This document shows, in pieces, positions 54,134 to 63,836 of a stretch of 64,000 nucleotides of DNA. The notes beneath the pieces were generated by a model that searched no databases, was not told where the DNA came from, and saw only the letters and a program-made list of their open reading frames with translations. The DNA is from an uncultured Kordia sp. (lineage in GTDB: Bacteria; Bacteroidota; Bacteroidia; Flavobacteriales; Flavobacteriaceae), in the NCBI RefSeq assembly GCF_947496985.1, contig NZ_CANMEZ010000010.1, forward strand, positions 1-64,000. The letters run 5' to 3'. The position numbers and the translations under genes were made by a program. How positions within the stretch are numbered: the first letter of the stretch is position 1; each line of letters opens with the position of its first letter.

Positions 54134-56095
54134 TTAGTTTTTCTTTTTAATAGTCAATCGAGTATTACTTTCTAACGTAGCTAAATTGCTGAAAAATGTT
54201 TTCAATTCTTGATATTCCTCTGCTGTAAAATGGAAATCATTAATCACTAATTTATAAGTCATATTTAATTGTCCATTTTGAACAATCGTTTTCATTCCAC
54301 AAATAGCTTTAGTTTCCGCTAATTTGAACGTTTTGTTTTCGGGAATATTTACATACTCATATGAATCAGGAATTGACATTATAAAACGCATTGTATAGAT
54401 ACGTGAATAGGCAAAGTCTACTGGATATTTTCGTTCTTCTAATCGAAAAGGATTTGATGGAAATAGTTTGAAAAAGAACGGATCTAAAAAAGTGTTTTTG
54501 CTTGAAAAATTATCATTAAACGCTAAAAAGAAAAATTCTTTTGTTGGTTTTCTAATATCATTACGAGCTTCAATTTTATAATCATCAATCTCTACAAAAG
54601 GAATTTGTTTTTCAATACCATCCAAATAACTGTCTTCATCAGTATTAGCTAATTCTTTACGTTTTTCATAAGCTAAATATCCTGAGTTTACTTGCGAAAT
54701 CTTACCTTTTGCATTTCCTTCTTCATCTACAGAAATATTAATTAATGTATTTTGACGGTTTTCTGCAAACGGATTAATGGTATGCCAATAGCTAGGTTTT
54801 TTAAAATCCATAGCTCTTCCTATATAATTCAAAGCACGTACTTGCGTCAGTCCAAAAGAAAGCAACTTATCAGTAGCATCTAATAAAAATACTTCTTGTC
54901 CGATAGTAACTTTTGCTACCAAATAATTAAATTCAGACATTACGGGATGAATTTGTGTAGGCAATCCTCTTGATCGGGTAGATAGCATTACGGTTTCTGC
55001 TTTGATGTTTGCAGCAAGTAAACTATTCACTAACGATAAGTTGACTTCTGCAACATTTCCCGTTTTGTTTTGAAATGCCTGTCGCACATTTGCATTATTA
55101 AAAATACCATATTCGCCATTCCAAGTATAATGTTCCCTAATGAATTCAAATACTTTTTTTGCACGTTGTAAGGTTGATTGTTCCTTTAAAATTTCATCTG
55201 AAAGTTGATTCTTAAAGAAATTTTTACGCTTTACCTGCGCACCAATATCTTTATCAGTTCGCATTTCTTTGTCAACAGCTTTCCACGTTTTTGTATATAC
55301 ATCTTTTCCTCCATCAAAACGATAATATTCAGACATTTCAAAAGCTATTTTTGACATGTAATTATTTTTGGAAAGCATATAGGCTTCTTCTTTAAACGCA
55401 GGAATGTCTCTCATTGCATACTTAAACACTTCACAATCAGCTCTATCAACAAGACCAGGAACATAAAAACATCGTTTTTTTACATTTGATTTGTTGATAG
55501 CTAATTTTAAAAATCCTTTTAACGATCTGTTGTAGCGATAATTACCAGGTATTTTAGCACTAAATTCACTATATATTTTTGGAATATCTGATTGAAAATC
55601 CCAACCTTCAAAATTGTAGACAAATGGGGTTTCTAAGGTATATTGATATTCTAAAACACTTCCCGGTTTTACATTTGAAAATGTAAAGCGTTTTTCAGAC
55701 CAATTTTCTGTATGATCTATTGTGAATATTTGAGTATCTGCAAGTCTTTCTGTACCTTCAGCGTTGTGAGTTACCGCTTTTATATCTTTTATCTTTTCTT
55801 TAGATTTTCGATTGTGATAGTAAGGAATTTCAATGTTTGCATACTTCTGACCTTGTTTATCTAAAACTTTAATTTTGGTATAATATTGTTTAATCAAAAC
55901 GATTCGGTCTTTCACCAAGTCAAAATAAACATCTCCATATTCTTCCAAAACAACTGCATGCGCTGTGGTATCTTTTTCATACGTACGCATGTTTATTTCT
56001 TTTTTGGAAACGGTTCCAAATTTTTTACTCAATAAGTCTTGTCCAGCACACACATACGTGATTAGGAAAGCAAAAAGCAAGCAATATAATTTCAT
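54134..56095 (-). CDS. DUF3857/transglutaminase-like secreted protein
   Basis: 653 residues, signal peptide (MKLYCLLFAFLITYVCAG). DUF3857 domain (about 50-220), a transglutaminase-like domain (about 270-420) and a DUF3858-type C-terminal part. The catalytic Cys and His are not present: GNVAEVNLSLVNSLLAANIK and EFNYLVAKV stand where GxCxxKA and FNH would be expected, while the Asp in LLDATDKLL is kept. So it is probably non-enzymatic, a state common in this family. Four bases from the exonuclease gene. Confidence 0.85.
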   Translation of the reverse strand: MKLYCLLFAFLITYVCAGQDLLSKKFGTVSKKEINMRTYEKDTTAHAVVLEEYGDVYFDLVKDRIVLIKQYYTKIKVLDKQGQKYANIEIPYYHNRKSKEKIKDIKAVTHNAEGTERLADTQIFTIDHTENWSEKRFTFSNVKPGSVLEYQYTLETPFVYNFEGWDFQSDIPKIYSEFSAKIPGNYRYNRSLKGFLKLAINKSNVKKRCFYVPGLVDRADCEVFKYAMRDIPAFKEEAYMLSKNNYMSKIAFEMSEYYRFDGGKDVYTKTWKAVDKEMRTDKDIGAQVKRKNFFKNQLSDEILKEQSTLQRAKKVFEFIREHYTWNGEYGIFNNANVRQAFQNKTGNVAEVNLSLVNSLLAANIKAETVMLSTRSRGLPTQIHPVMSEFNYLVAKVTIGQEVFLLDATDKLLSFGLTQVRALNYIGRAMDFKKPSYWHTINPFAENRQNTLINISVDEEGNAKGKISQVNSGYLAYEKRKELANTDEDSYLDGIEKQIPFVEIDDYKIEARNDIRKPTKEFFFLAFNDNFSSKNTFLDPFFFKLFPSNPFRLEERKYPVDFAYSRIYTMRFIMSIPDSYEYVNIPENKTFKLAETKAICGMKTIVQNGQLNMTYKLVINDFHFTAEEYQELKTFFSNLATLESNTRLTIKKKN

Positions 56096-56098
56096 AAT

Positions 56099-57463
56099 TT
56101 ACTGTAAAGGAATAATTTTAAATCTATTTTTTCTACGAAGATGACTTTGAATAATATGTTGTACATCTCTGTTGTTTTGCATTGGAGTAATAATTGATTG
56201 TAAAACATCAATGTTGGTTATTTGGTAATTTAAGTTATAAAAACCATAACCTTTGTAAACACCATCCTGAATAAGAATAGCGCTACGTTCGTCATGTGCG
56301 CGACCTTTATCAATAATCAACATATTTTGATTTTGATAGCTATATTTTGTAATCGCTTCTTGTACACGTTTGTTGTAGTTTGCTACATCTTCTTCTACAA
56401 TACATGCACCGTCACATTCTTTAATTGTATATTGAAAACAGTGCGACTGTGAAGTGTATAATTCATTTATTTTTTGACACAAACGAAACTCCTCTGTCAA
56501 TTTAAACATCACATGCTTAGCTTGTGACATGTTGGTAAACGTTGTAATATGTTTTTTACGTCCGTCTGCTTTTTCAATCTTTAAACCAATATAGCCGTTT
56601 TTATCTTTGTACGAAGCCATTGCATATTGAAAAATAGTTTTGCGTTGTGCTCTGTTATAAATAGGTTTTTTGCGCTTTATTTCTTCACTTTCTTTTAAAA
56701 GTGCAACTAGTTCACTTCCAGTACGTTCAAAAGTTACTGTAGCAACTTGTTTTTGAATCTTTTTAGATTTGTTATTCGTTCCTGTAAAGTGCTGATTAAC
56801 GCGTTTTTTGATATTTTTACTTTTTCCAATGTAAATAATGTCACCTTTACTATTGTGCATATAATATACGCCAGTTACGGAAGGTAAACTTTCAACAATA
56901 TCAAGCAGACGTGTAGCTACTTTTTTTCGAATTTCTGTTTTTACAGCTTGTTGAATGATCGTTTTATCAGAATCTTTATCAAGTAGTAATTTAAATAGTT
57001 TTACAGTTGCCAAAGCGTCGCCCGAAGCTCTATGTCTGTCACTCATTGGAATTCCTAATGCACGCACGAGTTTTCCAAGTTTGTACGATTCCATGTTTGG
57101 AATTAACTTTTTAGATAATTCTACAGTACACAAAGTTTTACGTTTATAAGCAAACCCTAAGCGTTTGAATTCTAATTGTAATATGCGTGAATCAAAACTA
57201 GCATTGTGTGCAACTAAGATGCAACCTTCTGTAATTTCTACAATACGCTTAGCAACTTCATAAAACTTTGGTGCATCGCGAAGCATTTTACTGTTAATTC
57301 CTGTCAAATTCACCACAAAAGGTTGAATTTCACGTTCTGGATTCACTAAACTTATAAACTGATCTACAACTTCATGACCATCAAATTTATAGATCGCAAT
57401 TTCTGTAACTCCTTCTTCATTATATTTTCCACCAGTGGTTTCTATGTCTACTATTGCGTACAA
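56099..57463 (-). CDS. DnaQ-like exonuclease fused to a GIY-YIG (UvrC-type) domain
   Basis: 454 residues. N-terminal DEDDh 3'-5' exonuclease: MYAIVDIETTGG, LVAHNASFDSRIL, SDRHRASGDALATVKL. Central GIY-YIG nuclease domain of the UvrC/Cho type: GVYYMHNSKGDIIYIGKSKN, then KKRVNQHFTG. C-terminal part with CQKINELY... and CDGACI resembles the UvrC middle region. Such fusions occur in several phyla and probably act in DNA repair or DNA-end processing. Confidence 0.9.
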   Translation of the reverse strand: MYAIVDIETTGGKYNEEGVTEIAIYKFDGHEVVDQFISLVNPEREIQPFVVNLTGINSKMLRDAPKFYEVAKRIVEITEGCILVAHNASFDSRILQLEFKRLGFAYKRKTLCTVELSKKLIPNMESYKLGKLVRALGIPMSDRHRASGDALATVKLFKLLLDKDSDKTIIQQAVKTEIRKKVATRLLDIVESLPSVTGVYYMHNSKGDIIYIGKSKNIKKRVNQHFTGTNNKSKKIQKQVATVTFERTGSELVALLKESEEIKRKKPIYNRAQRKTIFQYAMASYKDKNGYIGLKIEKADGRKKHITTFTNMSQAKHVMFKLTEEFRLCQKINELYTSQSHCFQYTIKECDGACIVEEDVANYNKRVQEAITKYSYQNQNMLIIDKGRAHDERSAILIQDGVYKGYGFYNLNYQITNIDVLQSIITPMQNNRDVQHIIQSHLRRKNRFKIIPLQ

Positions 57464-57521
57464 GCTATGCGTTTTCGTTTTAAGTTTAGGGTATAAATAT
57501 AAAGATATCTTAAGAATTTAC

Positions 57522-58190
57522 TTAGATTGCTGGCGTATAATTTCGAGCACCAAAAATGCTACTTCCTATTCTGACCATCGTACTTCCTTTTTTTATTGCC
57601 AATTCGTAATCGCTACTCATTCCCATTGATATGATTTTCAGTGTAGTATGCTTTTCTTGTAATTGATCAAAAGTAATTTTTAAGTTTTTAAATTCTTGTT
57701 GAACTTGTGCTGTGTTTTCTGTAAAAGTTGCCATCCCCATAACACCAACAACTTGGATGTTTTCTAACTGAGTAAATTCTGCGGAAGCGAGTAAATCTAT
57801 AGCATCAGTGGTATTCATGCCAAATTTTGAGTCTTCTTCGGCAATTTTAATTTGGAGCAAGCAATTGATAGTTCGATTGTGTTTTTTTGCTTGTTTGTCA
57901 ATTTCTTTTAATAATTTCAAGCTATCAACCCCATGAATTAAATCTACAAACTCGGCCATGTATTTTACTTTATTACGTTGTACATGACCAATCATATGCC
58001 AAGAAATATCTTTAGGCAACACAGCCCATTTTTCAGCCATTTCTTGAATTTTATTTTCTCCGAAAACACGTTGTCCAGCATCATACGCTTCTAGTAAATC
58101 TGCTACAGGCTTGGTTTTGGAAACAGCAACTAAGGTAACGTTTTTAGGTAGGCTACTATGTAATTCCTGTATTTTTGATTTTATTGACAT
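57522..58190 (-). CDS. YggS-family pyridoxal phosphate-binding protein
   Basis: 222 residues. Single-domain alanine-racemase-like barrel; PLP-binding lysine K25 in LVAVSKTKPV, FGENKIQEMAEKW, WHMIGHVQRNKVKY, and SMGMSSDYELAIKKGSTMVR. A PLP homeostasis protein without catalytic activity. Standard length. Confidence 0.94.
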   Translation of the reverse strand: MSIKSKIQELHSSLPKNVTLVAVSKTKPVADLLEAYDAGQRVFGENKIQEMAEKWAVLPKDISWHMIGHVQRNKVKYMAEFVDLIHGVDSLKLLKEIDKQAKKHNRTINCLLQIKIAEEDSKFGMNTTDAIDLLASAEFTQLENIQVVGVMGMATFTENTAQVQQEFKNLKITFDQLQEKHTTLKIISMGMSSDYELAIKKGSTMVRIGSSIFGARNYTPAI

Positions 58191-58241
58191 TCTGTAAGTT
58201 TACTGTTTTTAATAGATTATAATAATTGAGTGCAGTCAAAA

Positions 58242-59480
58242 TTAAAACTCATAAATTGTAACGCCACTTCGTAATTTTGGTTCTATATACGTACTCTTTG
58301 GTGGCATGGTTAATCCTTCGTCAGCAATACGTTTCATTTCATCAACATTTACAGGAACTAAACCAAAGCCAACAGCAAACTCTTTTTGATCAATTAGGTT
58401 TTTCATTTCAATAACATTGTGCTTGTCATATCCATAGTCAATGCGTTGATCGTTGCGCAAATCGGTAATTCCTAAAATTGGTTTCAGAATGGTTATGTAT
58501 AGAATATGTGTGTCGAGTTTACTTAGCGAATCTGTAAATTCATAATTAGTCTTACGTAAGTATAACGAATAGAATTCACCATCTAAATACATGCTAAAAT
58601 GATGTTTTTTTGAAGGTTTGTATAATTCTACACCACGATTTTCAATTCTAAAAATTTGATCGAGTTTTAATAAGAATTGCTCTTTCGTCAATCCATTTAA
58701 ATCTTTCACCAATCGATTAAATTCATAAATGCGCAATTCGGATTCAGGAATTAAATAACTCATAAACGAATTATACGCTTCGTTTCCAGTATGTTCTGGA
58801 TTAGAATTTTTCAAATCTTCTCCTAGTAAACATGAAGAAGCTGATCGATGATGTCCGTCTGCAATATAAATTTCGTCCATACGCTCAAATTCTGTTTGAA
58901 TTGCTACAATATCTTCTGTTTTTTCAACTTTCCAAAGATAATGTGTATCTCTATAGGTTGTTGTGAATTCGTATTCAGAACGTGTTTGCGTATATTTTTG
59001 TAAAATATTGTTAATTGCTTCAGAATCAGGATAGGTGAGAAGTACAGGTTCTGCGTTAAATCCGACAGTTTTTAAGTATTCTTTAAAAACTTGTTCTCTG
59101 TATTCAATAGTATCTTCATGTTTTTTGATGATGTTATTCTTATAATCTTCGCTACTCGCTGCGGCAACAATTCCTGTAAAGGTTTGCTTTTCGCGATTCA
59201 CAATTCTATAAATATAATAACAAGGCGTTTCATCTTGCTTAAAAATATCATCTTCTTTAAATTCTAAATATCTATTTCGAACCAATCTGTAACGTTCCTT
59301 TCCAGAGATTTCTTTATGATATTTATAGCCAGGATTGACAATATGTAAAAATGAAAACGGATTGTAATTTAAGCGAGCTTCTCGTTGATTTTGTGTATAA
59401 CTTTGATACGAGCGTGAAGCTACTAAACTTACTTTGTCTCTTGTTGGACGAACCGCTTTGAATGGTTTTATAATTGCCAC
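58242..59480 (-). CDS. DUF1015-family protein
   Basis: 412 residues. DUF1015 motifs: PFKAVRPTRDKVSLVASRSY, NPFSFLHIVNPG, and YIADGHHRSASSCLL. A ParB-like nuclease-related fold has been suggested for the family; role unknown, sometimes linked to serine kinase activity. It begins one base after the M23 peptidase gene ends... on the same strand. Confidence 0.88.
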   Translation of the reverse strand: MAIIKPFKAVRPTRDKVSLVASRSYQSYTQNQREARLNYNPFSFLHIVNPGYKYHKEISGKERYRLVRNRYLEFKEDDIFKQDETPCYYIYRIVNREKQTFTGIVAAASSEDYKNNIIKKHEDTIEYREQVFKEYLKTVGFNAEPVLLTYPDSEAINNILQKYTQTRSEYEFTTTYRDTHYLWKVEKTEDIVAIQTEFERMDEIYIADGHHRSASSCLLGEDLKNSNPEHTGNEAYNSFMSYLIPESELRIYEFNRLVKDLNGLTKEQFLLKLDQIFRIENRGVELYKPSKKHHFSMYLDGEFYSLYLRKTNYEFTDSLSKLDTHILYITILKPILGITDLRNDQRIDYGYDKHNVIEMKNLIDQKEFAVGFGLVPVNVDEMKRIADEGLTMPPKSTYIEPKLRSGVTIYEF

Positions 59481-59481
59481 G

Positions 59482-60105
59482 TTAGTTTCTGTTTGAGTTT
59501 ATAAATTTGGTAGGATCTAAATATCCTGTTGTATTTTTACTATATCCGCCACCGATATCCATGAGAATACTATCACGAATTTCTAAGTGTAAATGAGCAT
59601 AGTACGTACCATGTGCATTTCCAATAGTGCCTATTTGCGTTCCTTTAGTGACAAAGCTACCGTTTTTTACGGAAATTGTATCACAATGCGCATATAAGGA
59701 TTCGTAATAATTTCCTTTGTATTTGTGGATAATTCTGATCACATTTCCCCAACCACCTTCAATATCTTCTGCAAAATTGACATATCCGTTTCCGATGGAA
59801 TAGATTGGATCGCCTAAATCGGTATTGCCACCACCTTTTCCATTCCAGTCATCGCCTAAATGATCATTTACAGTAAATTTCTGCGCATTGTAATAACCGT
59901 TTGCATTGGGTTTTCCTATAGGGAAATCGAAGCCAGAAGCAATATATGTTGGTTGATTGGTAAATAGTGAATCAAAAAAGACAAACGAATTTTTGGGTAC
60001 GTTTGTCTTTTGTTGTCTTTGTTCAGAAGTAGGCGTGTTTTTGTTGTTAGCTATTTGTTGACAGCTAAGAAAACATAAGCATGCTATAGGAATAAGTTGT
60101 TTCAA
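59482..60105 (-). CDS. M23-family (LytM) peptidase lipoprotein
   Basis: 207 residues, lipoprotein signal (MKQLIPIACLCFLSC). LytM/peptidase M23 domain with HLGDDWNGKGGGNTDLGD, SIGNGYVNFAEDIEGGWGN, and HLHLEIRDS: the zinc-binding HxxxD and HxH motifs are present. It cleaves peptidoglycan peptides or activates amidases in the periplasm. The start overlaps the YcxB-like gene by four bases. Confidence 0.9.
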   Translation of the reverse strand: MKQLIPIACLCFLSCQQIANNKNTPTSEQRQQKTNVPKNSFVFFDSLFTNQPTYIASGFDFPIGKPNANGYYNAQKFTVNDHLGDDWNGKGGGNTDLGDPIYSIGNGYVNFAEDIEGGWGNVIRIIHKYKGNYYESLYAHCDTISVKNGSFVTKGTQIGTIGNAHGTYYAHLHLEIRDSILMDIGGGYSKNTTGYLDPTKFINSNRN

Positions 60106-60542
60106 ACTTTTAAATACGATTTGAATGCAAGCTGATCTTTTTCAGTCAAGAAAATATTTTTCGGCACATATATATAGTCTGTATTTGTATTATATACTAA
60201 CCAATACTTTTTTTCTGCAACAACTTTTTTAAGTCTCTCAAAGTACCATTTTGAAGTGTTATTATTTTTAGAAAAATAGATAAACTCGGCATCAAATTGT
60301 ATATGTGTTTCTGTAAAAAAGGGTTTTAAATTTTTCATAGAAAGAAATACCAATATGGCAACACTCAATAAAAACATTGCTAAAACTGCATAAAGCGTCA
60401 AGAAATATCCAACATACCAACCTAATAACAAGCCCCAAATCAATACAAAAGGAATTAATTTCAATACATTTTTACGCAAAGTATTGAAAACAACATGTGT
60501 ATATTGTTTTTGAGTGAGTTGATACGTTTTTGTATCGATCAT
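60102..60542 (-). CDS. YcxB-like membrane protein
   Basis: 146 residues: two adjacent membrane helices (LKLIPFVLIWGLLLGWYVGY and LTLYAVLAMFLLSVAILVFL) followed by a cytosolic YcxB-like beta domain (EFIYFSKNNNTSKWYFERLK; YIYVPKNIFLTEKDQLAF). Function unknown. Overlaps neighbours at both ends (one base with the dehydrogenase gene, four with the peptidase), so it is in one operon. Confidence 0.75.
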   Translation of the reverse strand: MIDTKTYQLTQKQYTHVVFNTLRKNVLKLIPFVLIWGLLLGWYVGYFLTLYAVLAMFLLSVAILVFLSMKNLKPFFTETHIQFDAEFIYFSKNNNTSKWYFERLKKVVAEKKYWLVYNTNTDYIYVPKNIFLTEKDQLAFKSYLKV

Positions 60543-61429
60543 TAGCGAAACATTTTTGCTACAGTCTCTGCTTTTCTACTTTCAGAATAATCATAAAATC
60601 CTTCACCAGATTTTGCACCTAATTTTCCAGCCATTACCATATTCACTAACAATGGACACGGTGCATATTTTGGGTTTTTGAATCCTTCATACATTACATT
60701 TAAAATAGATAAACAAACGTCTAATCCAATAAAATCAGCTAATTGTAAAGGTCCCATAGGATGTGCCATTCCTAATTTCATAACCGTATCAATTTCTTGA
60801 ACTCCAGCAACGCCATTATATAATGTTTCAATAGATTCATTAATCATTGGCATTAAAATTCTATTGGCAACAAATCCTGGGTAATCGTTTACTTCTGTTG
60901 GTACTTTCTTTAATTGTTTTGAAAGTTCCATAATAGTATTAGTAACTTCATCCGAAGTATTATATCCACGAATGATTTCAACCAATTTCATAATTGGAAC
61001 AGGATTCATAAAGTGCATTCCTATTACCATTTCTGGGCGTGAAGTTACGGCTGCAATTTGTGTAATAGAGATAGAAGATGTATTTGTTGCCAAAATGGTA
61101 TCTTCTGGACATAATGCATCTAAATCTTTAAATATTTTTAACTTCAAATCTACATTTTCTGTAGCCGCTTCTACGACCAAACCAGCATATTCCACACCTT
61201 CTTTAATAGAAGTGTATGTTGTAATATTATTTAATGTATTTTGTTTATCTTCTTCAGAAATTCGCTCTTTTGCAACCATACGATCTAAGTTTTTCGTGAT
61301 TGTTGCCATTCCTTTATCTAAAGAAGCTTGAGAGATATCTATCAGTTGAACTTTAAAGCCAAATTGAGCAAATGTATGAGCAATTCCATTGCCCATTGTT
61401 CCTGCTCCGATAACAGCTATATTTTTCAT
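60542..61429 (-). CDS. 3-hydroxybutyryl-CoA (3-hydroxyacyl-CoA) dehydrogenase
   Basis: 295 residues. NAD-binding Rossmann fold AVIGAGTMGNGIAHTFAQF, catalytic His in GMHFMNPVPIMKLVEII, and C-terminal MGPLQLADFIGLDVCLSI. Stand-alone HBD/PaaH type, used in butanoate, PHB-type or phenylacetate metabolism; the specific pathway is not clear from the neighbourhood. First gene of the run with YcxB, M23 and DUF1015. Confidence 0.93.
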   Translation of the reverse strand: MKNIAVIGAGTMGNGIAHTFAQFGFKVQLIDISQASLDKGMATITKNLDRMVAKERISEEDKQNTLNNITTYTSIKEGVEYAGLVVEAATENVDLKLKIFKDLDALCPEDTILATNTSSISITQIAAVTSRPEMVIGMHFMNPVPIMKLVEIIRGYNTSDEVTNTIMELSKQLKKVPTEVNDYPGFVANRILMPMINESIETLYNGVAGVQEIDTVMKLGMAHPMGPLQLADFIGLDVCLSILNVMYEGFKNPKYAPCPLLVNMVMAGKLGAKSGEGFYDYSESRKAETVAKMFR

Positions 61430-61556
61430 AATATTAAATTTATTTAGTCAGTAATTTTAGTTTTGTATGCTATTAAAAGAATCTTGAATAAACGAAAACG
61501 TTATCGTGATTGCAAAAAAATAGCATTCAATATATTTGATAAAATACGAATGTTGT

Positions 61557-62522
61557 TTATTTATTAAATTTTTCAATAATTTGAATCGCGATACGCAATG
61601 CTTCTGTTCCTTGTTCTAGCGAAACAATTGGTGTAGAATCATTATTGATAGCATCAGCAAACGTTTCCAACTCATCTAGAATGGCATTGTTTTCGTCAAT
61701 TTCTGGATTCTCAAAATAGATTTGCTTTTTAACGCCTTCTGCATTTTGAAGAATCAATGCAAACTCATCTGTTTCTTTTGGAGCATCTTTCATCTTAACA
61801 ACTTCAACTTTCTTCTCTAAGAAATCTACAGCAATGTAAGCATCACGCTGAAAGAAACGACTTTTACGCATATTTTTCATAGAAATACGACTTGAAGTCA
61901 GATTGGCAACACAACCATTTTCAAATTCCAAACGAGCATTCGCAATGTCTGGCGAATTACTAATAACAGAAACACCACTTGCGTTAATTTGCTTCACTTT
62001 AGAATTGACAACACTTAAAATAGCGTCGATATCATGAATCATTAAATCTAACACCACAGGAACATCTGTTCCGCGCGGATTGAACTCTGCCAAACGATGT
62101 GTTTCAATAAACATTGGCGAATTGATTTTGTCTTTCACTGATGTAAATGCAGGATTGAAACGTTCTACATGTCCTACTTGTCCTTTTACATTAAATTCTT
62201 TTGCTAAGGCAATTAATTCTTCAGCTTCAGCGACAGTATTTGTAATTGGTTTTTCAATAAAAACATGTTTCCCTTTTGTGATTGCTTTTTTAGCACATTC
62301 ATGATGTGAAAGAGTTGGAGTTACTATATCAACAACATCTACGGCATCAATTAATGCGTCAATTGAATCAAAATAAGTATAACCAAATTCTTCCGATATC
62401 TTTTGAGCATATTCAGGATTTGCGTCATAAAAACCAATAAGTTCGTATTGTGAAGATTGTTGTAATAATCGAAGATGAATTTTTCCTAAGTGTCCAGCAC
62501 CTAAAACTCCAGCTTTTAGCAT
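61557..62522 (-). CDS. Gfo/Idh/MocA-family oxidoreductase
   Basis: 321 residues. N-terminal Rossmann fold GVLGAGHLGKIHLRLL, EKPITNTVAEAEELI (the conserved EKP motif), and C-terminal domain with DLMIHDIDAILSVV. NAD(P)-dependent sugar or amino-sugar oxidoreductase; substrate unknown. A promoter box TATTTTTG (62547-62540, minus) lies 18 bases upstream. Confidence 0.88.
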   Translation of the reverse strand: MLKAGVLGAGHLGKIHLRLLQQSSQYELIGFYDANPEYAQKISEEFGYTYFDSIDALIDAVDVVDIVTPTLSHHECAKKAITKGKHVFIEKPITNTVAEAEELIALAKEFNVKGQVGHVERFNPAFTSVKDKINSPMFIETHRLAEFNPRGTDVPVVLDLMIHDIDAILSVVNSKVKQINASGVSVISNSPDIANARLEFENGCVANLTSSRISMKNMRKSRFFQRDAYIAVDFLEKKVEVVKMKDAPKETDEFALILQNAEGVKKQIYFENPEIDENNAILDELETFADAINNDSTPIVSLEQGTEALRIAIQIIEKFNK

Positions 62523-62539
62523 AAAAAAAGTGTTTTCAA

Positions 62540-62547
62540 CAAAAATA
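62540..62547 (-). promoter_or_regulatory. -7 box of the Gfo/Idh/MocA gene
   Basis: TATTTTTG read on the minus strand, 17 bases before the ATG at 62522. Confidence 0.5.
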
Positions 62548-62764
62548 ATTTATTTTTCGAAAACCTTCTAGAGATACGTAACATTTATTAAAGAATTAAA
62601 TGATTTAAATTTGAATGTTTACAAAAACTGTTGATTTTTCTCTGTTCTCTATTTATTTAAGCCTGTTACAAATCCACATATTGTTACATTAATTCATTCC
62701 TGTATTGTAAAATTAATGAACCGCTTCGTACTCAGTAACTTGGATTTTTAATGATTTATTTCTA

Positions 62765-62793
62765 TTGTTAGATGAAAAATACGTTTATTTTTG
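62765..62793 (+). promoter_or_regulatory. Promoter of pcm
   Basis: TTG (62765-62767), 18 bases, then TATTTTTG (62786-62793); the ATG at 62801 follows seven bases later. The TTG is therefore the -33 element, not an initiation codon. Confidence 0.65.
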
Positions 62794-62800
62794 CGATTGT

Positions 62801-63442
62801 ATGAAGGATACGTTTAAACATAAAGGAATGCGAAATCAGTTAGCACAAGTTGTTGCTGGTAAAGGAATTACAAATAGTAATGTGTTAGAAGGAATTCGAA
62901 ATATTCCACGTCATTTGTTTATGGATTCCAGTTTTGAAGCGCATGCGTATCAAGATAAAGCGTTTCCTATTGGAGCGGATCAAACCATTTCACAGCCTTT
63001 CACAGTAGCTTTTCAAACACAATTGTTGGAGTTGACAAAAGGTGCTAAAATTCTTGAAATCGGTACTGGAAGCGGTTATCAAACAGCAATGTTGCTCGAA
63101 CTTGGCGCAAAAGTATATAGTATTGAACGTCAAAAAGAATTATTCAAACGTACGAGTTTATTTTTACCAAAATTAGGATACAGACCTAAACGTCTCATTT
63201 TTGGAGATGGTTACAAAGGATTGCCTGAAGAAGCTCCATTTGACGGAATTGTAGTAACTGCTGGTGCGCCATTTGTACCAAAGCCTTTATTAGCACAATT
63301 AAAAATAGGCGGAAAGCTTGTAATTCCTGTAGGTGATAAATCACAGATTATGACCTTGTTTGTGCGAACTTCTGAAAAAGAATTCACAAAAAAAGAATTT
63401 GGCGAATTTCGTTTTGTTCCTATGTTGGAGAATAAAAATTAA
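62801..63442 (+). CDS. pcm: Protein-L-isoaspartate O-methyltransferase
   Basis: 213 residues from the ATG at 62801, a start favoured by the promoter covering the upstream TTG. Class I methyltransferase: GADQTISQPFTVAFQTQLLE, SAM-binding ILEIGTGSGYQTAML, VYSIERQKELFKR, and FDGIVVTAGAPFVPKPLLAQ. Repairs isomerised aspartyl residues in damaged proteins. Length is normal for the family. Confidence 0.94.
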   Translation: MKDTFKHKGMRNQLAQVVAGKGITNSNVLEGIRNIPRHLFMDSSFEAHAYQDKAFPIGADQTISQPFTVAFQTQLLELTKGAKILEIGTGSGYQTAMLLELGAKVYSIERQKELFKRTSLFLPKLGYRPKRLIFGDGYKGLPEEAPFDGIVVTAGAPFVPKPLLAQLKIGGKLVIPVGDKSQIMTLFVRTSEKEFTKKEFGEFRFVPMLENKN

Positions 63443-63836
63443 AAACCTACTCAATAATTTCCAGATATCTATTGAATACTTGAGAGACTTTTATCAAGTA
63501 TTAAAATATCCTCTTCTTATTTTGAATTTGAGTAATTAAATCATAGCTTTATTCACAAACGATATTGCATGAATAATTACTTTTAGAGACATACGTTTTT
63601 AAAGAACAACGATGGTGATTTTTTTGTTTCATTTTCTTTAGGCATACAAAGAAAACGAAAGATAGAAACTGAATTTTTAATTAATAGTTATTTTACTCAT
63701 AATACCTACAAATATTATTGTGTAATTTTAAAAATAGAACGATCGTTATAGAATAAAAATATTTTTTGGACTTCCCTATAATCCATTTTGACTTTTAGAA
63801 GATTAACTTAATAATAACTAATAAAAGAAAAATGAA
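63443..63836. other. Intergenic region before the adenylation-domain gene
   Basis: 394 AT-rich bases with no gene. The perfect palindrome AACGATCGTT at 63738-63747, about 90 bases before the next start, is a candidate operator. No TAnnTTTG box was seen near the start. Confidence 0.45.

Noticed and set aside
54134-56095. Loss of the transglutaminase Cys and His as a special finding
   Set aside because: As I recall, many Bacteroidota DUF3857 proteins have this altered site, so it is a family trait.
62765-62800. TTG start of pcm
   Set aside because: The TTG is at the right distance (18 bases) from TATTTTTG to be the -33 promoter element; the ATG at 62801 follows.
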